Assembly: GCA_951394045.1 (NCBI GenBank)
Contig: OX595986.1
Location: forward strand, 496,001-560,000
Length of the DNA: 64,000 nt
Source: Nitzschia sp. DOCU1
Taxonomy: Eukaryota > Bacillariophyta > Bacillariophyceae > Bacillariales > Bacillariaceae
Direction: 5' to 3'
In this document: piece by piece, positions 31,242-41,073 of the stretch
Numbering within the stretch: the stretch's first letter is position 1
Layout: each line of letters starts with the position of its first letter
Translations under genes and position numbers: made by a program
Notes under the pieces: generated by a model
Database searches by the model: none
The model's input: only the letters and a program-made list of their open reading frames with translations
Told to the model about the DNA's origin: nothing

Positions 31242-32862
31242 TGTACTATTGTATTGTGGGTTTTGTTGGGTGGACGAGATTGAAATTTATGAACGAGTCG
31301 GCGGCGGAGATTGCCAGCACCTTCATGCCCTTGCATCGAATATAAGCGAAGACCCCTTGTTCCTCGAGGAACAGTCTGAATTGCCGGTTGTCAGGATCGT
31401 TAAGTACATATTCAGATGAGGCTTATTTCAAAACTGAGGTGGCAGCAAAATGAAATGAGGTTTGGGCAACATTGTTAATTGTCGTTTCGCTCTTCGGAAC
31501 ACTATGGAATTCAAAATCTGAGGTGGCAACAGATCAAGATCCGAGAACCCTTCGCTCTGATGAAATGATAGCTAAAAATATTTCGTCGAAAAACTCCCCG
31601 GAGAGCATCTCATCGACGGGTTCAAAGAACCGAACACAGAACGCGATCTTCGGATCGGTGCTTGTTCCTTGTATATAAATTGAGAACGAAAGGTCGTTGG
31701 CGTTCTGCTCCCTCATCGCAAGCATACAAAGTGTACGAATGTTCATGGTTTGGAGAGTCAGGCATATGAAGGCCCTTAGCTTGAAAACAAAGAGATAAGC
31801 CGTTGATATGAGATACGGCTCGAAAAGGCCCAACAGGGAGCAAATTCACGATCTTTCAAGCCTTCATCCCGCGCCTAAAATGTCATCTCCAAGAATATTG
31901 TGCCCCAGCGCTATTGAAATATATGCCACTGATTTTTCTTGTCGTACGGTAGTTTCGAATTAGGCATGTATAGGCCCAAAGGAACAAAATTATTACGTCT
32001 AAAATGTCAACTTCAATAATTACGCCCAAACTCCTTCGGAAGTCATGAAGAAAGCAATATCACAGTTGGTGCTAGTAGTAGATAATAGTGTTGTTGGCTA
32101 CTACAGTAGGCCTCTCTAGAAGAGCAGCTCGGCTCTACCGGTAGATACGCTAATATTGTCTGGCCGGATGCAACACAGGCTGGAGAGGCACCAGAGGCAG
32201 CAGCACGACTGGGAAGAGACGTCCGCCATCAGACAACTTCAAGGCATCTTGTTGAATACGAGCATCCCGTAGTTGTGATGTTGGTTCTCATTCTGTACCA
32301 ATCGGTATAGCAGGTAGAGATAGAACGACATTGAAGCTTCTTTGGCAGAGATGTTCTTCTTGGGTTGGGTTTCATCTGCTGGAGGACCTTTGACGGACAG
32401 ACAGCCCACACGCTCCGAGAACTACATACAGTGTCTTGTTTCTAGTAGTAGTACTAGAATGTAATTTCTTTCTTCTGGGGCTCCGGAGAGCGGCCTTGTG
32501 ATGGTCGGGGGCTGATTGTAGTGTTACGCTATGATGGAAGTATTACTTCTTCCGGAATGTTAGTGCGTCGTCTAGTCGAGTCCATCGTCGCAAAATCTAC
32601 CAATCTCACCGTTTGTGCTTTTGGCGGGCTGTCCTCAGTGCATGGCAGGGGCTACGTTTGCAATTTTCAAGCTGTGGGGCTTCTCTTCGAATTGTTACCC
32701 TCTAGTTTTCGACCCATCGCAACTGGTTTGAGCCCAATAGATCCAGACGGATGAGTGCAAAGATCTCGTCGGTGGACGCACGAATCGTTTGTTTCACATT
32801 GGCAACATGAATACTGGGATTACAATGCCTTTCTTTTTGGAACTGACAATCCTGCTTTAACC
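31242..32862. other. Long intergenic region
   Basis: About 1.6 kb between two minus-strand genes. Only short frames without recognisable features were seen on either strand. No repeat, RNA gene or mobile element could be supported. Confidence 0.5.
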
Positions 32863-34065
32863 TCAAGACCTGCCAGAGCCACGGTATGCATCCAGCAGGG
32901 CCTCGTGCAACTCCCTGGTAGCAGCACCCAAGATGCCGTTGGACGAAAGCTTGGCTCCTTGCGAGAAGTCCAAGGGTTGTCCGTCAGTGTCAGTAACTCG
33001 ACCACCTACTTCCTCCAAAACCAAAACGCCTGCCGCAACGTCCCAAATCCATTCTCGGTGCTCGGCCTTGGGAAGTCGGACATAGAACTCAGCTTCGCCG
33101 CGCGCAACAACTCCGTATTTGGCTTGGCTGTCCATTCGGATCGCATGGAGAATTTCTCCATCCGTGTCCAGCCCTCCATGAAGCATTCTCGCCATATCTT
33201 TGCACCTACCGACAGGATCCGCAAACCCTTGTTCGACGCCCACGCAAAATCGGGCCCTGTCTAGATCGTTGATCGTCGTTGGATTTGGACAAGGCAGCCT
33301 TACCACTGGCTTGGTTCCGGACTCAATGGGTAGCTGATAACAACCTTGTCCACGCCGCGCTACGAAAATACAACCCAAATCTGATGAGCCTGACTCCGTT
33401 GGTAGATTCGGGCAAGCAAGAATGCCAATCTGGGGGATCCCATACTCCAAAAGGCAGAGCGCCACACAGTACTGCTCTTTTCGAAGAAACCCTTTTGTAC
33501 CATCAATGGGATCTAAGCACCAAACGCGTCCATGCCGCTTTGGGTCGCCACAATCAATTTGCAGAAAGGATCCACCAAGATCAATGCATTCTTTTAGTAG
33601 AGATTCGTTCGGGATGTTAGCAGCCTCTTGAATCAATTTTGTTGCCAGTGGCGTCAAGGTAGCGCTAGATTCTTCGGCAAGATAAAGATCGTCCGGAAAG
33701 TTCTCTTTTAGATGCTTCAACACGACCGCCTGGCTTGCAAAATCTGCGACTGTCACGGGAGACTCGTCTTGTTTCGTAATAGTTCCTTCGACGGTATCCA
33801 TTTCCTGCTGCAGCTTCGATGTTATCGCGCATGCGTTCCGGACGGCTTCAAGTGCAATCGCGATTTGTGGCTCAAAGTCACTCTCATCGTCAATTACGGA
33901 CTTTACTGGTAATCGGCATGACCCTGTCCGCTGTGTGGGGCCTACTGATGGGTCGAGGCAGAAGGCAGTCGTCGCCACAAAGACATCTCTCCAGCAAAAT
34001 GTCCAAAACGATGCGATCAATAGAACAGCATGGCCACAACTTCGAGTCCTTGAAGCAGGAATCAT
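32863..34065 (-). CDS. 3'(2'),5'-bisphosphate nucleotidase (SAL1/HAL2-like), plastid type
   Basis: A 400-residue lithium-sensitive phosphatase that hydrolyses 3'-phosphoadenosine 5'-phosphate (PAP) to AMP. Metal-site motifs are intact: SPVTVADFASQ, YLAEESS (about residues 128-134), CLDPIDGTKGF (~183-193) and WIWDVAAG near the C-terminus. The ATG at 34065 is preferred because it starts MIPASRTRSCGHAVLLIASF, a signal peptide ending VATTAFCLDP, an ASAFAP-like plastid site. In-frame ATGs at 34134 and 34269 are alternatives. In plants SAL1 is plastid and mitochondrial and controls PAP retrograde signalling. The same role here is an inference from the presequence. Confidence 0.92.
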   Translation of the reverse strand: MIPASRTRSCGHAVLLIASFWTFCWRDVFVATTAFCLDPSVGPTQRTGSCRLPVKSVIDDESDFEPQIAIALEAVRNACAITSKLQQEMDTVEGTITKQDESPVTVADFASQAVVLKHLKENFPDDLYLAEESSATLTPLATKLIQEAANIPNESLLKECIDLGGSFLQIDCGDPKRHGRVWCLDPIDGTKGFLRKEQYCVALCLLEYGIPQIGILACPNLPTESGSSDLGCIFVARRGQGCYQLPIESGTKPVVRLPCPNPTTINDLDRARFCVGVEQGFADPVGRCKDMARMLHGGLDTDGEILHAIRMDSQAKYGVVARGEAEFYVRLPKAEHREWIWDVAAGVLVLEEVGGRVTDTDGQPLDFSQGAKLSSNGILGAATRELHEALLDAYRGSGRS

Positions 34066-34522
34066 TTCGTCTTCTCGGTGACTAAGCACTGGTGGTGGAG
34101 TGGACCAATTGCTTGGGATCGTTGCAACAATCATTGTGGAGCGAACGACATGATGAAGTTTTGAATCACCAAGCAAAAACGCGGGAGTCGGGTCGGCAGG
34201 AACTTCGTTCGACTTTTTGGGTGGTCCGATTAGTCCATTACGTACGTCACTGACGTAAGTGCAAAGCATATCCAACCGGATGCGATCCTTGCTGGGAGCG
34301 CAACAACAACAACCGCCCTCCCTGTTGGATACACCGTTCGCAAGCGTGTCAGCGATCGAGTCATCATCAGCGTCCGATTCCCATCATGCCTTGCTGTCGC
34401 CCATGACAACGCAGCCGGTCATCTGCCGTGTTCCAATCGACTCATCTCGACGCTCCCTCGACTCCCATCTATTCCAACATTGCTTTCCATTTTCAACGAA
34501 GTCGCTAGAAAGAATCTAAACA
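34066..34522. other. Intergenic region between divergent genes
   Basis: About 0.46 kb between the nucleotidase (minus) and Psb27 (plus) genes, likely a shared promoter region. Because the nucleotidase frame stays open to about 34275, part of this DNA may be coding if an upstream start is used. Confidence 0.5.
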
Positions 34523-35198
34523 ATGGTTAAAGCTCAAGTCGTCTTCACGTTGGCCACTCTGGCTGCCGCAAATGCGTTCTCACCTCAACAAATTCCGAGC
34601 AATGTAAGTGCAACAAGAAAGGTCATGAAACGCTGGAACGCTGCCTGGACTGGCGACCGGCGAAGCATGCATTTCTGGGCTCACTGTGTCTTTCTTACTT
34701 TTCTCATTGTAATGGGATGAAATAATGGCATTGTAGGAAGCAGCAACGGCTCGCCGTGATTTCCTCAAGACAACGGCAGTAACTACTGCTGCCGTCGTCC
34801 TGTCGGGTCCTACCGTCGCATCGGCGGCTGCTGACGTCCCCGACCCGGTCACTGCTTATGATTTTCCATCTGATTGGGGACTGACGTTCAAGTACGATGA
34901 GGATGCTTCGAAGGTTCGCGACCACATGTACCTGGCAACGACTCTTGGAAAGGGTGCTGATCGTATGGAAGACTACGGAAAGAATATGAAGAAAGAGATG
35001 GTCGACTTTGTTTCCTATTACCGCCGATTCCCCAAGATCGCGGGAAAGCCTTCCTTCAGCACCCTATACACTTCCATCAACGTCCTCGCCGGGCATTATA
35101 CTTCGTACGGTTACAAGTACCCTCTTCCCGAGAAGAGGCGCAAGCGTTTGTATCAAGAATATGCTGAAATTGCCAAGTCGCTGAAGCGCGGACGCTAA
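34523..35198 (+). CDS. psb27: Photosystem II assembly protein Psb27
   Basis: Two exons: 34523-34603, intron 34604-34736 (GTAAGT...TTGTAG), 34737-35198, 180 residues. Exon 1 encodes a signal peptide with an ANAFSP plastid motif. Exon 2 begins with a twin-arginine lumen-transfer segment, RRDFLKTTAVTTAAVVLSG, ending at an ASAAAD site. The mature part has the Psb27 four-helix signatures: FVSYYRRFPKIAGKPSFSTL, NVLAGHYTSYG, and PLPEKRRKRLYQEY. Psb27 is a lumenal factor that binds CP43 and helps assemble and repair the oxygen-evolving PSII centre. In cyanobacteria it is a lipoprotein; here the Tat signal replaces the lipid anchor. Confidence 0.95.
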
Positions 35199-35431
35199 GC
35201 GTTGGAATCGATTCCTTCCGCTCAAATTATATCCGCCCTTAGTTGAAGGCGATATTAATCCTTAGTACCGAATCACAGCTATTCTAGAAAACTTCCACAA
35301 GCGAACGGGTTATGCATAACTACTTGTTTGATAAAATGTTTGAAAGTCGTCACCGGTAGGGGCTGTCCCCCAATGGTATGTACAAGTATTTCCATTGATC
35401 AGGAGACTAAGACAATCTACATGCTATGGTT

Positions 35432-36676
35432 TTATTTTCCAGATCGCGGTTGTTTCCGGCGACTGGTCTGGATCTTAGCGTAGGAGTACAGGAAGCCTCC
35501 GGCCATGCTGACACTGATAAAGAACCAAGTTTCTTTGGTAATGATATTGTCAAACATAAAGTATCCGAGGAAGGCTACCGGGATCTTGTTTAAGGAGCCA
35601 ATGATGGCATACGTTGTCGGCCCGGTCACTCCGACGCAGTTCAAAGATGCAAAGTTCAAAAAGAATCCGACAAAGCCAGCGAAGAAGTTCTTTGTAAAGT
35701 AGTCCGTCGTGTGGAGCGCCGGTGTGGTTACGAATACGTTCAATTGACCCATGAAATAGGCGACTGGTAGTAGGAAGAAGATGCACAACAAGTTGTTGTA
35801 GAATACCATACCAAATGTCGAAAGCTTGACATTCTTCGTTGCGAACTTCATGTAAAGCACATAACCCGCGGTGGTAATGCAGTTCAACGCCATCCAGAAA
35901 AGCCCAACCATTGTGACTTCGATATCGTTCCACGCTGCGGCAATCGCTCCAGTGAGCATAATACCAAAGGCCACAATTACCAACCCTTCGGTATAGGAAC
36001 CAAAGCAATACCAATCACCCGCAGTTGTAATGATATTCGTCACGTTCTTGAAAATAGTAACCATTGGAACAGAGTTATACTGCAAGGCCGCCATGCCTGT
36101 GAACAACATCATACAAAAGAAAATGTTGACAGGGGCCCATTGCTTAGCTGTCGCAATGTCAAAGCTGGGGTATTCTACCCACTTCATATATTTGCACCCT
36201 TCGACACACACAACGGCCACAATCGCTTGGAATACCACTATAAGGATGTTAAGATCCGTTTCAATCAAGTGATTATAGCTGATAGAGAGAAAAACGATAT
36301 TCTTAGGACTTGCAAGGACCTCGGCACCCCAAAGTCAACGACATGATGACACTTACCTGGACGCCAGACTCTTGTTAACCAATACCATAGAGACGCTGCA
36401 AAAGCAGTACATTGCGCATGCTGAAAACACTTTTCCATTAGTTAATGCCTTCAATGACAACCAGGAAAAGGCGGACGCTTGACTGCCTGCCGTGGATTCA
36501 GATGAAGAGAGTGAGTCCTGGGACCCTGATTGCACCAGAGGGCCCATCTCGACATCCTTAAAGGCGGCTGAATTATTCAAGTTTCTGACAGAGTCATCAC
36601 GTCGCTGAGTAGCAGCTGTCCGCTTGTTAGACTCGGGAGTTTTGGGTGTTTTGTCATCTGTTGTTGGACTACACAT
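35432..36676 (-). CDS. Nucleotide-sugar transporter, GDP-mannose transporter-like
   Basis: Two exons: 36676-36357, intron 36356-36279 (GTAAGT...ATCAG, 78 nt), 36278-35432, 388 residues. Splicing rejoins VNKSLAS-SYNHLIETDLN. The N-terminal ~85 residues are hydrophilic and Ser/Thr-rich. About ten transmembrane helices of the drug/metabolite transporter fold follow, starting with AMYCFCSVSMVLVNKSL. The motif G-S-L-N-K-I-P-V-A near the C-terminus matches the GALNK nucleotide-binding motif of Vrg4/GONST GDP-mannose transporters, with one A-to-S change. It likely imports GDP-sugar into the Golgi in exchange for GMP for glycosylation. The substrate is inferred from the motif. Confidence 0.92.
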
Positions 36677-37634
36677 GGTTGGTGATTTCCTGAGAAAAAC
36701 GTCGAATGCTTTACAGAACGAATGAAACGAAGGGAGATTTCAACTAGCAGCGGCCGTAGAAACGAATGAGATTATAATCCACTGCCAGCGGCTTCGCAAA
36801 GGGTCGACTTTGCAGAAGATAATTACAAAATCTGTGGGAAGCAATGCAATCAAATCACAACAACTGCTTCCGTTCGAGAGCCTGCTTTATTGGAGAGGTC
36901 GAACAGCAACCACCAAAACGCGTGGGAAGCAGTTCAATTTCAGTCGCCGTGCGCGTGACCGTTTTTAGCGTGGTTCAGTTCGTGGCATAGTTTTTTCGTC
37001 TTTGGCAAAAATACGTACAAATGCTACATGTATGCTGGCTCGAAATCACATGAAAGTAACGGCGTCCATGTGCCGTTGTGACCCGAAACTGGACTAAATT
37101 CGTGGAATATTTATTGTCGGCAGAACATTCAGAACTACAAGTACGCTTAACGTATAAATATTCCAATAGAGGAATTTTCGATCCCGTGCCGGCTGGTACT
37201 TATGCACGTTCCACACTGCAGGACCCGAGCGAGCCGAGCCATCGGAAGGCGGGCACTCCGAACCACTCCCGCCACGATATTACTATGTACTATCTGTACC
37301 TATGTATGAATTAATTAAATGACTCAATCGACCATCCACTTTCCAAAGCCGCGCGCAAAGATCATACCAGGCATACACGCTGCGTCATCTTCTCCACACG
37401 GAAATACCGGGTTCAAATCTCCGGGTTCGTCAAGGTTCTTCCGATGGGGTTCCTTCCATGCGACTGAGTTGGTGCAACCACGGCGGCGCCTTCAACGCCT
37501 TACAAAACACTGTTGCACACCGAAAGCAAAGGGAGGAAACGCTGCTAACTTTGGACTACAACAATTCTCTTGGCAAGTTGTGTTGGTACCTTTGGCCGTC
37601 GATAGCAATAATAGATCGAGAAATTGGCGGAAAG
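36677..37634. other. Intergenic region between divergent genes
   Basis: About 0.96 kb between the transporter (minus) and the first CRAL-TRIO gene (plus). The CRAL-TRIO frame is open back to an ATG at 37458, but that extra part has poor coding character. Promoters of both genes are expected here. Confidence 0.5.
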
Positions 37635-38850
37635 ATGATTTTTGAGTGTATTTTGAATGATACCGCCCAATGCGGGGGGTCAATAAGGCGGAACAAACGT
37701 AGCGTGAATGACCTCAAGGAACTGGCTGAGGAAGATGATACTTATACGATGAGCACTGCCGATGACTCGGACCATGTAATGGTTCTTGATGATCAGGAGA
37801 GCTCGTTTCTCTTTGGAGGTAACGAGACGGCAGACTGCCTGAAGCGGGAGCTCAAGAATCTTCCAATGGCTCTTCAGGAACGTGCTAACCATGATATGTA
37901 CGGGATCACCGATGATGGTATGGAAATCACAATCGATAGTTTCGATAATTTCGAAAATGAGATCGGCAAGATAGCGGAAAAGGCTGCTTTTGATATGGCG
38001 ATGGAAATGTCGCCTGCCTACGTTCAGGATCGTAGATTTCGTCTCATGTTTCTCCGGGCGTGCCAGGGGGATACAAAGAAAGCTGCGAAACGAATCACTC
38101 GACACTTTAGCACAAAGCTAGAACTTTTCGGCAAAGATAAACTCGTGAAAGACATCGAACTCGAAGACTTGGACGAGTACGATATGGAAGCACTTCAATC
38201 TGGAGGATTCCAAGTATTGCCCAAGAGGGACGTTGCTGGGCGGACTGTCCTCTTTGGAAGATACACCGCGATGCGGTACCGTGGGATCAAGAACATGGTA
38301 AGTCGCAAGTGTCTACTTTGGTGATCGATCGAATGCTATTGGCAGCGCTAACGTTTTATTTTAGCTTCGCGCGCTATGGTATGTCTGGATGAGCATCTTG
38401 GAGGATGAAGTAAACCAAGTAAAGGGAGTAGTTGCGCTCGGCTATGAGTTGTTTCGTGTACCCCTGGAGCGTTTTGATATTGAAGATGAAAAAGAGTTTG
38501 AGATTTTCGATTCTCAAGGAGGTTTTGATCGAGAATTGGCAAGGGAAATCATTCGAATTCCGCTATCGGTACCCGTTCGACCCGTAGGCTACCACTTGTG
38601 CACTGATTCGGACCAGTGGGTTGGCATCTTGGAGATGATCATGTCCACGCTGTGTCGCTTTGTACGCCTTCGAATGCGGATTCATCATGGCAGTGAACAG
38701 GAATGCAAATATGCGTTGATGACGTCGGGGATGCCAGCCGACTGCATACCAGTGGATGAATACGGCACAATCAATTTATACAACCACAACAAATGGATGC
38801 AAGAGCGAGCTCGTCGTGAAGGCGAGAGACGGAAACATTTCTCGCGATGA
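37635..38850 (+). CDS. CRAL-TRIO (Sec14-like) domain protein, first tandem copy
   Basis: Exon 1 37635-38297, intron 38298-38364 (GTAAGT...TTTTAG, 67 nt), exon 2 38365-38850, 382 residues. Intron removal joins KNM to LRALWYVW. The N-terminal half is acidic, followed by a helical CRAL-TRIO-N-like part (RRFRLMFLRACQGDTKKAA). Then GRTVLFGRYTAMRY and, in exon 2, VRPVGYHLCTDSDQW, RMRIHHGSEQECKYAL and a C-terminal HNKWMQERARR follow the CRAL-TRIO fold, which binds small hydrophobic lipids. The start is uncertain: ATGs at 37458, 37635 and 37749 are in frame. It is closely related to the next gene. Confidence 0.82.
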
Positions 38851-39703
38851 CAGCCCTCCCAGCTTTTAAAACGTCGTACTCCGTACTAGACTACTGAACA
38901 CTTCTGGTAGTAGAACTTGAGCTTGTTGCTGCTAGTTTTACTACTCTAATACTATCTCGTCGACACGATGGTAGTGAAGATTTCTCGATCTCTACTAGTA
39001 GTACATACCTGCGGTCTCCTCTGTGCTACAAGGTCGCTTGCAATACTAGCTACTTCCTTCCTAGTTCGCAGCTGAGGTTGGGTCGGGCAGTCCTCTACTA
39101 CCCGCCTCGCTATTGAGCTGGCTGGGTGGAGGTGGCAGGACTGCGGCGAATCAAGGCCACCAAAATTCACCATGCTTCTTCCGCGCCGGTGTGGATCTAC
39201 AGTAGACCTATCGCTAATACCGGTAGTGCCTGGCAGCAGATAACAGCACATCAGAAGCTGTGTTTTGGACACACCGGCGAGCGAAGGCTGGGTGTCATCG
39301 GAGGAACTGTACCGTATATAGGCATATTCATCGGCATAAGTATATGAATTTGCATATAAAGGGAAGTTAAATCAATGAGGTGGCGTTCCTGCTAACAAAG
39401 AGAGAAGGCGAGGAATCCCAATCAAAAAATGCCAGGCACCTTGTTGACGCACTGTTTGATATCAGGGGTCATTGCGGAAGGGGTCAATTCGTCAACGCCC
39501 CGCTGGCAAGCATATACGCGGCATCCGTTTAACACCTCTATTATGTGTTCCGATAGCGCTTTTTGTGGTTCATGCCTTTTTCATCGACCGGTGAAAACAT
39601 ATATTTGATGGTTCGGCCCTCTTGTAAGAGATAAGATCGAACGGTAGCTCCCCAAGAAGACTTTGCTGTGAACACCTATTGAAGAGGTAGACCGTATGCT
39701 ACA
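38851..39703. other. Intergenic region between tandem CRAL-TRIO genes
   Basis: About 0.85 kb between two plus-strand paralogues. It should contain the promoter of the second gene. No gene or strong repeat supported; flanks do not obviously match those of the first copy. Confidence 0.5.
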
Positions 39704-40867
39704 ATGAAGAGAAACAACCCGTCATCAAGTGAGACATGTACCCCTGAACCTGGGTACAGCAGCATGAGCGATGAAGACGAGGATAAAGTCGCTGCTCGGG
39801 CTTCGTTCTGTTTTGGCAATGGACTGCATGCCCCAGCATGTCTACTTCGTGAGGTTAAACAAATGCCCAGTTCTCGGCAAGAGGCAGCCTCCAAGGATCT
39901 CCTGGGGATTTCAAATGACGAGGAGATTTCACCTGAACTCGTTAACGAGGTTTGGGAACATGTCCACGACCTAGAGGAAACGTCGGCCTGGGACCTAGCA
40001 TTACAAATGGACCGAAATTACACTATGTCACCGCAGAGAGCCATGGCCTTTCTGAGATCTGTGGGGGGAAAGCCAAAGCAAGCAGCCAAGCGCTTAACTA
40101 GACATTTTCAGGTCAAATTGGATTTGTTTGGTGCTGAGAAGCTCGTAAAGGACATCGAGCTTTCGGACTTCGATGAGTTTGACATGGAAGCATTATATTC
40201 CGGTGGCTTCCAGGTACTAGCTTCCAAGGATCGTGCTGGTAGGCCGATACTATTTGGTAGATATACCCTCATGAAGTACCGCGAAGTCAAGAACATGGTA
40301 AGTCATGAGTTCCAGTTTTTGTGGGGATTATCTTTCGTGGAGTAAAGATTTCTTACATCTCTTCAGGTTCGTGTGTTGTTTTACATGTGGAACTCGATGG
40401 TGGAGGATGAAGCTCATCAAAAGTCCGGCGTTGTTGCAATTGGCTACGAGAATGGAAAGCTTCCCCTAGAACGTTTCGAGAATGAGGATGATTCATTGTT
40501 CGACATTCATGCAGCCGATGGAGGATTCGATCGCGACCTGGCTCGAGAAATCCTTAAGATTCCTCTGTCGGTGCCCATCCGTCCGATGGGATACCACATT
40601 TGCGCTGACGACACCCAGTGGCAGTCCATATTCGACATGGTTATGGTCACCATTTGTAAATTTGTTCGGGTGAGGCTACGATTTCATTACGGCAGCCAAC
40701 AAGAGACGAAATTCGCTTTGTTGACGCATGGAATCCCAGTAGATACGTTTCCAATCACACATACGGGTTCTTGTGATCTCTCACATCACTATGCTTGGAT
40801 CGAGCAGCGCCGTGAGCTTGAAGCTCGTCGGAGACAAGAACGAGAACTCAATTCTGCTAGAAGCTAG
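39704..40867 (+). CDS. CRAL-TRIO (Sec14-like) domain protein, second tandem copy
   Basis: Exon 1 39704-40297, intron 40298-40366 (GTAAGT...CTTCAG, 69 nt), exon 2 40367-40867, 364 residues. The intron lies after the same KNM codon as in the upstream paralogue. Shared blocks include LTRHF, EKLVKDIEL, FDEFDMEALYSGGFQVL, ILFGRYTLMKY, GGFDRDLAREILKIPLSVP and RFHYGSQQETKFALL. The C-terminus is Arg/Glu-rich. Lipid or other hydrophobic ligand binding is predicted from the fold; the ligand is unknown. The pair arose by tandem duplication and has since diverged considerably. Confidence 0.84.
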
Positions 40868-41073
40868 GCTCAAATGCCGTTGTAAAATTAGTCGCAAAAC
40901 TGCTACCGCTACCTGTATTTACAGTCCACGAAGCAACAGCCGTGAAGGTGTAAAGCATTGTATTCGCGAATGCCAAAAATGATTGAGCAGAGTATGAGAT
41001 CATCAGCTCGGTTCATCGGCCTGGGTATCGTTAAGCCCTCAAGTAAACATGTGGGCATGGTGAAACTAATGAG

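Noticed and set aside
37405..37425. CCGGGTTCAAATC, similar to a tRNA T-arm
   Set aside because: No D-arm or anticodon arm at the right distance upstream.
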